Origin: Victivallales bacterium
Lineage (GTDB): Bacteria; Verrucomicrobiota; Lentisphaeria; Oligosphaerales; Oligosphaeraceae
DNA: 11,162 nucleotides
Assembly: GCA_017964325.1 (NCBI GenBank)
Contig: JAGCSE010000212.1
Location: forward strand, 1-11,162
Direction of reading: 5' to 3'
Position numbers and translations under genes: made by a program. Below the pieces are notes generated by a model, which was given only the letters and a program-made list of their open reading frames with translations, was not told the DNA's origin and made no database searches. Positions 1 through 6,444 of this stretch are shown here, in pieces (within the stretch, counting starts at the first letter, position 1; every line of letters begins with the position of its first letter).

Positions 1-441
1 AAGGAGAAGCCGTACTACCATCCGAAACGCAAGCTCGAATACGCAAAGAACCTGCCCGCCTTCGCGGCGGACGCGGCGGCGCAAATCGCTGTGACGGAAG
101 CAGTTGGAAAGAACCGCCGTGGTGCGGACGTCCCGCAGGTTACAGTGACGTTCCCAGCGGCGTTGAGTGGCGGCCAGACGTTCGACTATGAAGTCCAGGC
201 GGAACTGACATACTATGACGTGACGCGCGTTTTCGGAACTATGCGCGTATTCGCGGACAACTACTACCGTGCATGGGATATGCAGGAAAAGACCGTAAAA
301 TGTGTCTTCACGCAGGCCGAACTGCCGAAGAAGGTCGGGCTGCGTTTTGCCATTACGCCGATGGACGCTTTCGGCAACCGTGGCAAGACCATCTACAGCA
401 AGACGATGAAGCTCGGCGAAGCTCCGGCGCCCGCCAAATGA
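1..441 (+). CDS. C-terminal part of an unrecognised protein (5' end outside window)
   Basis: The reading frame is open from base 1 to a TGA at 439-441, so this is the last 146 residues of a longer protein. A GTG at base 91 is an internal codon rather than a convincing start, because the open frame and its composition continue unchanged upstream. The visible part begins with a charged, Ala-rich stretch (PYYHPKRKLEYAKNLPAF). It continues as alternating hydrophobic and polar strands (FDYEVQAELTYY, GTMRVFADNYY, VGLRFAITPMDAFGNRGK) that look like a C-terminal beta-sandwich of a secreted or surface enzyme. I do not recognise the family. The next gene starts 33 bases later on the same strand with its own strong Shine-Dalgarno, so the two may be co-transcribed. 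The gene is very likely real; its function is unknown. Confidence 0.75.
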   Translation, partial: KEKPYYHPKRKLEYAKNLPAFAADAAAQIAVTEAVGKNRRGADVPQVTVTFPAALSGGQTFDYEVQAELTYYDVTRVFGTMRVFADNYYRAWDMQEKTVKCVFTQAELPKKVGLRFAITPMDAFGNRGKTIYSKTMKLGEAPAPAK

Positions 442-458
442 TTTTTCTATTAATCAGC

Positions 459-465
459 AAAGGAG
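459..465 (+). promoter_or_regulatory. Shine-Dalgarno of the 721-residue exported protein
   Basis: AAAGGAG lies 9 bases before the ATG at 475. It supports that start over the in-frame ATG two codons later at 481. Confidence 0.7.
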
Positions 466-474
466 TGGAAAAAT

Positions 475-2640
475 ATGCGGATGCAATTGTGTTTGGCGAC
501 GTTATGCGCTGTGGCTTGCGGTTTTGTGAACGGACAAGGCGTGACACGGCAGTATCAAGACCTTGATGGCGACGGCGTGGCGGAAGTCGTGATGGAAAAC
601 GATTTTCTGAAGGTCTCCGTCATGACGGGCGAGGCGGCGAATCCCATGCCCGAACCGACGGTGCTGCCAGATGGTCGGAAGGTGCCATACAAATACGGAA
701 ATCGCTTCAATTGGGGCGGTTGGGTCTATAACATCACGTTCAAGCCGACAAATCGCAATTGGTTCATCAACCGTCTCGATGGCGGCGAAGTGTGGCATGG
801 CATCCCAGAAGAATTTGAAGAGGCGATTATTATGAAAGAACTGGAGCCTGGAGTCTATGCGACGATGATTCCAGGCATCGGAACAGCGGTCGGCACAGGC
901 CGTTGCTTCCGTTGGTCTCTTCGCGATGTGAAGCATACGCCATGGACGATGGAAGAATTTTGTTTGCTAAACGGCGAATGGAAGAAGGTCGCGCGTGGGG
1001 AAAAGGTCGAGCAAGCGGAAGGCTGGCGGCTGACGTTCACGAACAAAATCACGACGGAATATGGCTATGGTTGTGAATACCAGAAGGAAATGACATTGCT
1101 CGCTGGTGATTCCGCCCTGCGGACTTACCGCATCCTGCGCAATACGGGCGAGAAGGATTTCAAGACAACGTGGTTCACGCATGGTTTCTGGGGCCATGGA
1201 AAGGATGGTCATTACGACCGCGACAGTTGGAGCATCGTGCCGCTGCGGCCGCCGCAAGTCGTTGGTTCAGCATATCCGAACACGTTGCGGGATACGGAGC
1301 CAGGCTATGCGCGGGCGTTTTCGCCTGGCTACTATTGGGGGCCGATCAGTCAGGAGGAAGTCGGTGGGAGTTGGCATGCCTGTGGCAACCGCGCCAATGG
1401 CGATGTCTTCGTGAGCGGCGTCAATCGTCCGCTGGCGTTCTTCCGAATCTGGACACATGATTTGACGTATTCGTTCGAGCCGTTCCTCGCATTGGATGTG
1501 AAGGCTGGTTCTTTCGCGGATTGGACGACTTATCGCATGACGGGCAATGGTCTGACAGGCATGAAGAATTTTGGAAAGGGTGGCCTGCTGGACTGGAAGG
1601 TCGTTCAACAGGATAATATCAAAGAGCTTCATATTCAGTTTCTTCCGACTCAGAAAATCAATGGGGCACTACGGTTGGAAGGGCAGTTGGAGCATCTTGG
1701 CAGCAAGTCGAAGGTCGAATACGAAGCGGATGCGGCGGAGGCGTCGCCTGTGAAGCCGTGGACGGCTGTCGTGAAGATTCCGCAAGGAATGTCCAGAGAA
1801 ACGGCGATTACCATTCGGTTGAAGGTGAAAGAAGCGACAGAAAATGGCGCGGAGCTAGTTTCCGTTGATGGTACATATCGCCTGGATACGGCACCTCGCA
1901 CAGCGTGGAACGGCAATGCAAACGGTGCCGCCGTGACAGTGTTCGGTGATGTAAATCGCAATGAAGACGGTACTTGCAATCCGAATTTCCAGATGGCGTT
2001 TTGGAAGGCGTATCTGGAGGATGCGGGATTCAAGGTGTCGTTGGATACAACGCAGGGCGAAGGCGCGGCCATTGATTGGAAGGGGATGAAATTGGCTGTC
2101 GTGTCGTCGCGGAAAATCACAATGCCGTTGCTGCGGAAATTGGAGGTGTTTGCGGAGAACGGCGGCGCAGTTGTCGTGACGGGTATGATTGATTTCAAGC
2201 AGTTTGAGATGTCGGATTTGCTGCCGATTGAAAATGTGACGGGCGAAGTGAACACGAGTGCTTTCTCACCGCGTGACGGGACGCGCGAGTTCATGCGTAT
2301 CAACGAGTTCCGTTATCATCTGAAGGGCAATGGTCGGCATGACATTACCAGCGGTCTGCCATTGTATCCAGAGAGCTGTCAGGGGATTGGCACCGTCCAG
2401 CGGGTCATTCCAAAGGCGGATGCGCAGGTGGTGGCGAATTTCATCGCGGCACGTGGTCTTGCGGATGCCGGCACGGAATATCCTGCGTTAGTGATTGGCA
2501 AATACGGCAAGGGAAAGGTTGCGTATTTCGCCACGCCCATCACATGGGGAACACCTGCGGCTTGCAGTATGTGGGGGCGCTTGGGCGAATACCATGAAAA
2601 ATTCTTTAATCAACTAGCACTCTATTTAATTAAGAATTAA
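475..2640 (+). CDS. Exported two-domain protein: mutarotase-like N-terminal part, GATase-like C-terminal domain
   Basis: The protein has 721 residues. It opens with a short hydrophobic export signal (residues 1-20, MRMQLCLATLCAVACGFVNG). Cys15 follows Ala-Val-Ala, so a lipoprotein signal is possible but the lipobox is weak. After a DLDGDGVAEVV stretch, residues about 40-380 are rich in Trp, Tyr and Gly strands (for example YRILRNTGEKDFKTTWFTHGFW), typical of galactose-mutarotase-like beta-sandwiches that bind carbohydrate. Residues about 495-720 resemble the class I glutamine-amidotransferase-like fold used as a trimerisation or accessory domain in glycoside hydrolases: AFWKAYLEDAGFKVSL, LAVVSSRKITMPLLRKLEVFAENGGAVVVTG, and a late GKYGKGKVAYFATPITWGT. 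I see no nucleophile-elbow cysteine, so this domain is probably non-catalytic. A periplasmic or extracellular role in polysaccharide use is inference from fold resemblance. The last codons and the stop lie inside a heptad repeat. Confidence 0.85.
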   Translation: MRMQLCLATLCAVACGFVNGQGVTRQYQDLDGDGVAEVVMENDFLKVSVMTGEAANPMPEPTVLPDGRKVPYKYGNRFNWGGWVYNITFKPTNRNWFINRLDGGEVWHGIPEEFEEAIIMKELEPGVYATMIPGIGTAVGTGRCFRWSLRDVKHTPWTMEEFCLLNGEWKKVARGEKVEQAEGWRLTFTNKITTEYGYGCEYQKEMTLLAGDSALRTYRILRNTGEKDFKTTWFTHGFWGHGKDGHYDRDSWSIVPLRPPQVVGSAYPNTLRDTEPGYARAFSPGYYWGPISQEEVGGSWHACGNRANGDVFVSGVNRPLAFFRIWTHDLTYSFEPFLALDVKAGSFADWTTYRMTGNGLTGMKNFGKGGLLDWKVVQQDNIKELHIQFLPTQKINGALRLEGQLEHLGSKSKVEYEADAAEASPVKPWTAVVKIPQGMSRETAITIRLKVKEATENGAELVSVDGTYRLDTAPRTAWNGNANGAAVTVFGDVNRNEDGTCNPNFQMAFWKAYLEDAGFKVSLDTTQGEGAAIDWKGMKLAVVSSRKITMPLLRKLEVFAENGGAVVVTGMIDFKQFEMSDLLPIENVTGEVNTSAFSPRDGTREFMRINEFRYHLKGNGRHDITSGLPLYPESCQGIGTVQRVIPKADAQVVANFIAARGLADAGTEYPALVIGKYGKGKVAYFATPITWGTPAACSMWGRLGEYHEKFFNQLALYLIKN

Positions 2641-2648
2641 GAACTAAG
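2628..2648. repeat. Three tandem heptads (AATTAAG, AATTAAG, AACTAAG)
   Basis: AATTAAG occurs at 2628-2634 and 2635-2641, and AACTAAG at 2642-2648. The TAA stop of the 721-residue gene (2638-2640) sits within the second unit, so the repeat supplies the final codons of that protein. Confidence 0.6.
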
Positions 2649-2679
2649 AATGTTGGGGGAGATAGAGAAAAATTTTAAT

Positions 2680-2712
2680 GCAGAGACGCGGCGTTTTCAA
2701 CGCAGAGACGCA
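2680..2712. repeat. Imperfect direct repeat around CAGAGACGC
   Basis: CAGAGACGC occurs at 2681-2689 and again at 2703-2711, separated by a short inverted repeat GCGTT-TTC-AACGC at 2691-2703. It lies in the 96-bp convergent gap between the exported-protein gene and fusA. My recollection that similar CGCAGAGACGC repeats are scattered through other environmental genomes is unverified. Confidence 0.45.
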
Positions 2713-2713
2713 A

Positions 2714-2731
2714 CGCCTAAGGTTTTAGGCG
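2714..2731 (-). terminator. Hairpin downstream of fusA (possible terminator, bidirectional)
   Basis: CGCCTAA (2714-2720) and TTAGGCG (2725-2731) form a perfect 7-bp stem with a GGTT loop. It lies 5 bases past the fusA stop codon and also downstream of the convergent exported-protein gene. No U-tract follows on either strand, so it may need Rho or may only stabilise the 3' end. The flank GACGCAACGCCT (2707-2718) recurs exactly at the hairpin beyond mrp (6607-6618). Confidence 0.45.
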
Positions 2732-2736
2732 CTAGC

Positions 2737-4827
2737 CTAGCGGGATGCGCGCATTTTCCTGCGCTTTTCGATGACTTCTTCTGCGATTTTCGCGGGAACG
2801 GGTTCGTAGAACTCGAACTGCATATTGAAGCCTGCACGGCCTTGCGTCATGTTGCGCAATTCGGATGTGTAGCCGAAAAGGTTGGCGAGAGGGCATAATG
2901 CCTTGATGACCTGCGTCTTATCTGAAACGGTGTCGATGCCGAGGACGCGGCCGCGGCGACCGTTGAGGTTGCCTGTCACGGTTCCAGCGAATTCGACAGG
3001 AGTTGTGATGGAAAGCCGCATGATGGGTTCGAGGAGCTGCGGAGCACCTTTCATGAAAGCCGCCTTGAAACCCATGAGCGCACACGTACGGAAGGCCATT
3101 TCGGAGGAATCGACTTCGTGGTAGGAACCGTCGGTGAGGACGACTTTGAGATCAACGACGGGGAAGCCCGCTTTCGGGCCTGCTTCGAGTGCGTCGTCGA
3201 TGCCTTTTTGAATGGCAGGAATGTATTCCTTCGGAATGTCGCCGCCTTTGACTTCATCGACGAATTCATAACCGCCGCCTGGCTCCTGCGGTTCGAGACG
3301 GAAGATGACATGGGCATACTGTCCATGGCCGCCCGTCTGCTTCTTAAAGCGCTCCTCATGCTCGACAGTTTTCGTAATCGTCTCGCGATAGGAGACTTCG
3401 GGAGCACCTGTATCGACTTCGACCTTGAATTCGCGGCGAAGGCGATCGACGATGATGTCGAGATGGAGTTCGCCCATGCCGGAGATGACGGTGTCATTTG
3501 TCTCTGGATCGACGTGGACGGTGAACGTTGGGTCCTCTTCAGCTAGCTTGACGAGGGCCGCCATCAGCTTGTCGCGGTCAGCACGGCTTTTCGGCGAAAC
3601 GGCGATGGAGATAACGGGAGCTGGGAACTCGATGGATTCCAATGTGATAGGGTCTTCCTGCGAACAGAGCGTATCGCCTGTGACCGTATCATTGAGACCG
3701 ACAACGGCTCCGATTTCGCCCGCTTCCAATGTTTCGATGATTTCCTGATGATTGGCATGCATTCTGAAAAGGCGGCCGACTCGCTGCTGTTTGCCTTTCG
3801 TTGAATTATAAATGTACGAGCCTGACTGGATGCTGCCTGAATAGACGCGGACGTAGATGAGCTTGCCCATGTTTCTGTCCGCCACGACTTTAAAGGCAAG
3901 TGCGGAAAGGCGTGGGTCTTCGCTGGTGCGTTCTTCCTGCGAGCCGTCCTGCTTCGTGCCGATGGTCGGCGGGATGTCCAGCGGGGAGGGGAGGTAATCG
4001 ACGACGGCATCGAGCAGCCGCTGGATGCCTTTGTTGCGGAAGGCAGAACCGCAAAGGACAGGGCAGATGGACTGCGCATGGGTGGATTTGCGGATGGCCT
4101 CGATGATCTCGATGTTGTCAATCGGTTCGTCCGCGCAGTATTTATCTAAGAGTTCTTCGTCCTGTTCGGCGACGCTTTCAATAAGATTTTTCCGCCATGG
4201 GGCGGCATATTCGGCCAGTTCGGGCGAAAGCGGGCGGTCTTCTGGATATGTTCCTTTGGGACTTTCGATATAGACGACCTGGCACATTTTCACGAGGTCG
4301 ATAATCCCTTTGAACTCAGGGCCTTGATCAACGGGAATAGCCAGCGGGACGGCGTTCGCGCCGAGTATGGTGCGGATTTGGTTGACGACATTGAAGAAAT
4401 CCGCTCCGACGCGGTCCATCTTGTTGACGAACGCGATGCGCGGAACGTGGTATTTTTCCGCCTGCCGCCAGACGGTCTCCGACTGCGGTTCGACGCCGCC
4501 GACCGCGCAGAAAAGGCCAATCGCGCCGTCCAGAATGCGGAGGGAGCGTTCGACTTCGACGGTGAAATCGACGTGTCCGGGAGTGTCGATGATATTGATC
4601 TGATGGTCGCGCCAGACGCAGGTGGTGGCGGCGCTGGTGATCGTGATGCCGCGCTCCTGTTCCTGCACCATGAAGTCCATGGTTGCCTTCCCATCGTGGG
4701 TTTCGCCCATCTTGTGGTTGCGGCCTGTATAGAAAAGGACGCGCTCCGTGCAGGTGGTCTTGCCTGCATCGATGTGCGCCATGATACCGATGTTGCGGAC
4801 TTTTTCGAGTGGATACTGTCGTGACAT
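2737..4827 (-). CDS. fusA: Translation elongation factor G (EF-G)
   Basis: The protein has 696 residues, the normal size for bacterial EF-G, the GTPase that moves tRNA and mRNA through the ribosome after peptide transfer. All GTPase motifs are intact: G1 AHIDAGKTT (about 17-25), G2 [11 protein letters not shown] (about 59-69), G3 DTPGHVDFT (81-89), G4 NKMDR (135-139) and G5 GSAFRNKG. Domain [11 protein letters not shown] and domain [17 protein letters not shown] are also present. The ATG at 4827 is supported by an AGGGGGG Shine-Dalgarno-like stretch about 8 bases upstream and by the standard N-terminal sequence. It stands alone, without rpsL, rpsG or tuf beside it, so this is not the usual str operon arrangement. 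I cannot tell from this window whether it is the only EF-G in the genome. Confidence 0.97.
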   Translation of the reverse strand: MSRQYPLEKVRNIGIMAHIDAGKTTCTERVLFYTGRNHKMGETHDGKATMDFMVQEQERGITITSAATTCVWRDHQINIIDTPGHVDFTVEVERSLRILDGAIGLFCAVGGVEPQSETVWRQAEKYHVPRIAFVNKMDRVGADFFNVVNQIRTILGANAVPLAIPVDQGPEFKGIIDLVKMCQVVYIESPKGTYPEDRPLSPELAEYAAPWRKNLIESVAEQDEELLDKYCADEPIDNIEIIEAIRKSTHAQSICPVLCGSAFRNKGIQRLLDAVVDYLPSPLDIPPTIGTKQDGSQEERTSEDPRLSALAFKVVADRNMGKLIYVRVYSGSIQSGSYIYNSTKGKQQRVGRLFRMHANHQEIIETLEAGEIGAVVGLNDTVTGDTLCSQEDPITLESIEFPAPVISIAVSPKSRADRDKLMAALVKLAEEDPTFTVHVDPETNDTVISGMGELHLDIIVDRLRREFKVEVDTGAPEVSYRETITKTVEHEERFKKQTGGHGQYAHVIFRLEPQEPGGGYEFVDEVKGGDIPKEYIPAIQKGIDDALEAGPKAGFPVVDLKVVLTDGSYHEVDSSEMAFRTCALMGFKAAFMKGAPQLLEPIMRLSITTPVEFAGTVTGNLNGRRGRVLGIDTVSDKTQVIKALCPLANLFGYTSELRNMTQGRAGFNMQFEFYEPVPAKIAEEVIEKRRKMRASR

Positions 4828-4848
4828 GTTAGGTTCCCCCCTAGAGAC

Positions 4849-4897
4849 AAAAAACGTGTCCTTTGGTTTTCATGCTTCGTGAGCAACCAAGGGACAC
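4849..4897 (-). promoter_or_regulatory. Terminator-like hairpin in the fusA leader (possible attenuator)
   Basis: Read on the - strand, GTGTCCCTTGGTT (4897-4885) pairs with AACCAAAGGACAC (4868-4856) in a 13-bp stem with one G-U pair and a 16-base loop. One base later comes a run of six U (4854-4849). The U-run ends about 21 bases before the fusA ATG and directly abuts its Shine-Dalgarno region. On the + strand no T-run follows, so the structure is oriented with fusA. There is no room for a promoter between it and the gene, so any fusA promoter must lie upstream and the transcript must read through it. That makes it a candidate leader attenuator. A plain terminator for an upstream transcript is the alternative. 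Confidence 0.6.
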
Positions 4898-4900
4898 AAG

Positions 4901-4990
4901 CTGACAGAATATGACAAGAATAGACAATAATATGCCACAAAAACTTGAAAAAACAAGAAAATTCAGTAAAAATCCGACAAATTTTGTAAA
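4901..4990. repeat. Nine helically phased A-tracts (10-bp period) upstream of fusA
   Basis: Cut from base 4901 into 10-base blocks, all nine blocks carry AA or AAA at their 3' end: ctgacagaat, atgacaagaa, tagacaataa, tatgccacaa, aaacttgaaa, aaacaagaaa, attcagtaaa, aatccgacaa, attttgtaaa. A-tracts repeated once per helical turn are known to bend DNA. Here they lie just upstream of the fusA leader hairpin, where a curved upstream element could help a strong promoter. The first three blocks also form an imperfect repeat (TGACAGAATA, TGACAAGAATA, GACAATAATA). Confidence 0.6.
4927..4956 (-). promoter_or_regulatory. Candidate fusA promoter
   Basis: On the - strand, TATTAT (4932-4927, five of six matches to the -10 consensus) follows a weak TTGTTT (4956-4951) after 18 bases. 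It would give a leader of roughly 90 bases that contains the hairpin. The surrounding sequence is so AT-rich that chance matches are likely. Confidence 0.3.
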
Positions 4991-5166
4991 AGGTATATCC
5001 CAAAAAACGAATAATCAATTCGTTGACATAAGTTGATACAAAAAGGCGCGACCTGTTTTCCAGGGGCTGCGTCTTATCTTCCTCTCTTGTTTTGTCGTCT
5101 TATGTCTTTTGCTCGCGTCTCACATCTCATCTCAGATTTGTTGCGTGTGTCTTGCAAAGCCTCTTT
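4991..5166. other. Intergenic stretch between the antitoxin gene and the fusA upstream region
   Basis: I see no convincing gene here on either strand. A + strand frame from 5033 runs into the antisense of the antitoxin gene and has no Shine-Dalgarno. The left part is AT-rich; the right part contains the weak hairpin described separately. Confidence 0.5.
5040..5073 (-). terminator. Weak candidate terminator of the toxin-antitoxin operon
   Basis: On the - strand CCTG-GAAAA-CAGG (5064-5052) forms a short hairpin with partial GC pairing below it, followed by CTTTTTG (T-run 5044-5040). It lies about 95 bases beyond the antitoxin stop. The stem is short, so the call is tentative. Confidence 0.3.
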
Positions 5167-5673
5167 TCAATCACCAGGCAACAAGATGGGAGTTGTTCGA
5201 TTGTTTTTCACTCTCGTGCGTCTTTGGCTTGAGCGACTGGCTTCCTTGACAATTGCCGAAGCGCTGATAAGCGGAATCCTGCCGTCTCCAGTCGCCTTGA
5301 ATTTTTCGGCGGATTCACGCATCCAATATCGGATACCCATCACAGTTGTATTATAGATGAGATTTCCAATTGTACGTGATTTGTCAATGGCCTGCCTAGT
5401 GACGCCGAGCAGTTCTGCCAATTCATGGACAGGCATGAATTTTCTGTCAAAGTCACTTCCTGATCGGATATCCGCCCAAAGTAATTCTTGGATGCGTTGC
5501 TTTCTGGCATCATCTACTTTGCACATCGTTTCATAAGGCACTTCATCTACACCACAATTTGGACAATGCCAATATTCGCCATCTGTCTCGATAAGGCCAA
5601 TGTTGGAATCATCTAACTTATAACCAGATCGAAGTTCCAGCTCATGTCCGCATTCATAGCATTCGTCGTACAT
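5167..5673 (-). CDS. mqsA: MqsA-like zinc-binding antitoxin / transcriptional regulator
   Basis: The protein has 168 residues. The N-terminal domain carries two CxxC knuckles at Cys5/Cys8 and Cys37/Cys40. Escherichia coli MqsA binds zinc through Cys3/Cys6 and Cys37/Cys40, so the spacing is nearly identical. Residues about 75-135 contain a helix-turn-helix (MPVHELAELLGVTRQAIDKSR) followed by a basic tail. This does not read like the XRE helix-turn-helix of E. coli MqsA. The gene follows the MqsR-like toxin by 12 bases with its own GGAG Shine-Dalgarno, in the same toxin-first order as mqsRA. In the known system the antitoxin N-domain binds and inhibits the toxin, and the C-domain represses the operon. 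The pairing and gene order support an antitoxin; the exact DNA site is inference. Confidence 0.75.
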   Translation of the reverse strand: MYDECYECGHELELRSGYKLDDSNIGLIETDGEYWHCPNCGVDEVPYETMCKVDDARKQRIQELLWADIRSGSDFDRKFMPVHELAELLGVTRQAIDKSRTIGNLIYNTTVMGIRYWMRESAEKFKATGDGRIPLISASAIVKEASRSSQRRTRVKNNRTTPILLPGD

Positions 5674-5685
5674 ATTGTTCTCCGT

Positions 5686-6018
5686 CTATTGATGAAAGCT
5701 GATGATGACCAGAAGCCGTCCGTCGTTTCTGACTGATAGCTTGATGTAGAGAACGACACTTAAGCGGTTCTCCAGAATTTGATGTCTTACCTTGTACACA
5801 TCCGCCGGTGGTCTGCCACCTTCTTCGACAGTCATGTCGAAATCCAACGGTGAAAGGCTGGCGATGATACCCAAAGCTGTTTTTGTATCCATCCCGACAT
5901 TTGCTGGATCCGCTTTGCCATCAGTACGTATCAGGAATTTAGCAGATCCAGATGCTGCCAACGAGCGAACTAGCTTGATGTCGTAATATGGTTTTAGTAA
6001 GTTGTTTCTTCCTGCCAT
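5686..6018 (-). CDS. mqsR: MqsR-family toxin (putative mRNA interferase)
   Basis: From the ATG at 6018 the product has 110 residues; E. coli MqsR has 98. The C-terminal half aligns well by eye: IIASLSPLDF, then ADVYK, then LYIKLSVRNDGRLLVIISF, against MqsR IIGLSESDF, QDVYR and VYLKITVIHDVLIVSF. MqsR is a RelE-like ribonuclease that cleaves mRNA, chiefly at GCU. Of the three E. coli catalytic residues, the Tyr81 position is kept (LYIKL), but Lys56 aligns with Met and Gln68 with Ala, so activity or specificity may differ. The frame extends upstream to a TTG at 6063. I prefer 6018, because the TTG overlaps a TTGACA-like promoter box and the shorter protein fits the family. Neither start has a Shine-Dalgarno. 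Confidence 0.78.
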   Translation of the reverse strand: MAGRNNLLKPYYDIKLVRSLAASGSAKFLIRTDGKADPANVGMDTKTALGIIASLSPLDFDMTVEEGGRPPADVYKVRHQILENRLSVVLYIKLSVRNDGRLLVIISFHQ

Positions 6019-6030
6019 AATTTTTATCGC

Positions 6031-6064
6031 ATTATAAAATACAACAGGGTTGTCATATGTCAAC
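6031..6064 (-). promoter_or_regulatory. Promoter and operator-like palindromes of the mqsRA-like operon
   Basis: On the - strand TTGACA (6063-6058) is followed after 16 bases by TATTTT (6041-6036), or after 21 bases by TATAAT (6036-6031). Two overlapping palindromes cover it: ACAAC-AGG-GTTGT (6041-6053, perfect arms) and GTTG-T-CATATG-T-CAAC (6049-6064, one mismatched pair). They share the arm GTTGT. MqsA-type antitoxins repress their own operon by binding such dyads. A start site 6-8 bases past the -10 box would leave an mRNA leader of only about 5-12 bases before the ATG at 6018. Confidence 0.55.
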
Positions 6065-6180
6065 TACTGTCTGGACATGAGGGCAGATATTAGGTGCATT
6101 TTTCCTGTATGTTTCTTTTTTTGAATACTATAGCACTCCAAAATGGAATTTCAATACATTGTATTTGTTTTCTTAAAAAA

Positions 6181-6280
6181 TGAAAAAATATAAAATAATA
6201 TCACAAAAGTCATCGTAACTCATTCGAAATCATAGAAAATCATAAAGATTACCAAAGAATCATAAAAAGTCATAAATATG
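6181..6280. repeat. 10-bp-periodic array, loose consensus CATAAAAAAT
   Basis: From 6201 the sequence falls into consecutive 10-base units: tcacaaaagt, catcgtaact, cattcgaaat, catagaaaat, cataaagatt, accaaagaat, cataaaaagt, cataaatatg. Five units start CATA or CATT, and nearly all carry an A-tract in the same phase. Two A-rich blocks precede them (tgaaaaaata, taaaataata). Phased A-tracts imply intrinsic curvature; the conserved CAT could additionally be a protein-binding module. Confidence 0.55.
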
Positions 6281-6329
6281 AATGTTAATAATAATCAATA
6301 ATGGCGTTGTGCAGTCACAAAAAATCGGA

Positions 6330-6382
6330 AAACACAAGGCTGAGATGGCCTTCCCACAATTACAGTGTTTGCATTTTTTTTT
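6330..6382 (+). ncRNA. Possible small structured RNA end or terminator
   Basis: AAACAC (6330-6335) can pair with GTGTTT (6365-6370). Inside it AAGGC (6336-6340) pairs with GCCTT (6348-6352). GCA and then nine T (6374-6382) follow. The shape is compatible with the 3' end of a short + strand transcript starting near 6201, or with a leader ahead of the small ORF at 6445. The stems are only 5-6 bp. Confidence 0.25.
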
Positions 6383-6444
6383 GAGGGGGGATGGTGGTGA
6401 AATTTTTTGATAACAGGTGTATTTAAGTGAAAAAATGACATATT

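Larger units (their letters stand above)
6065..6444. other. AT-rich intergenic region beside the toxin gene
   Basis: This stretch of about 380 bases has no convincing gene. It holds a 10-bp-periodic A-tract array (6181-6280), a possible + strand promoter TTGTTT (6165-6170)-18-TATAAA (6189-6194), and a hairpin followed by nine T and then six G (6330-6390). Base composition is much richer in AT than in the flanking genes. Confidence 0.5.

Noticed and set aside
1650..2303. - strand ORF of 217 codons inside the exported-protein gene
   Set aside because: It has no ribosome binding site and no recognisable motifs, and is fully covered by a coding frame with a signal peptide and strong Shine-Dalgarno.
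4849..4897. tRNA or riboswitch of a known class in the fusA leader
   Set aside because: Only one long stem is visible; there is no cloverleaf, T-box motif or other known riboswitch core that I can recognise.
4290..5018. - strand ORF of 242 codons overlapping the 5' half of fusA in another frame
   Set aside because: It is Ser/Arg-rich out-of-frame translation of fusA; the hydrophobic start comes from AT-rich leader sequence.
5033..5356. + strand ORF of 107 codons beyond the toxin-antitoxin operon
   Set aside because: Most of it is antisense to the antitoxin gene, it lacks a Shine-Dalgarno, and the composition is not protein-like.
6018..6063. TTG start for the MqsR-like toxin, giving 125 residues
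   Set aside because: The TTG is part of a TTGACA promoter-like box and palindrome, no Shine-Dalgarno precedes it, and the 15 extra residues have no counterpart in E. coli MqsR.
5167..6063. Recently inserted mobile element carrying the toxin-antitoxin genes
   Set aside because: The AT-rich flanks hint at acquisition, but I see no terminal inverted repeats, target duplication, integrase or tRNA next to the module.
6181..6280. CRISPR array or replication iterons
   Set aside because: Units are 10 bp with no spacers, so it is not CRISPR. No replication initiator gene or dnaA box cluster is nearby, so an origin is unsupported.
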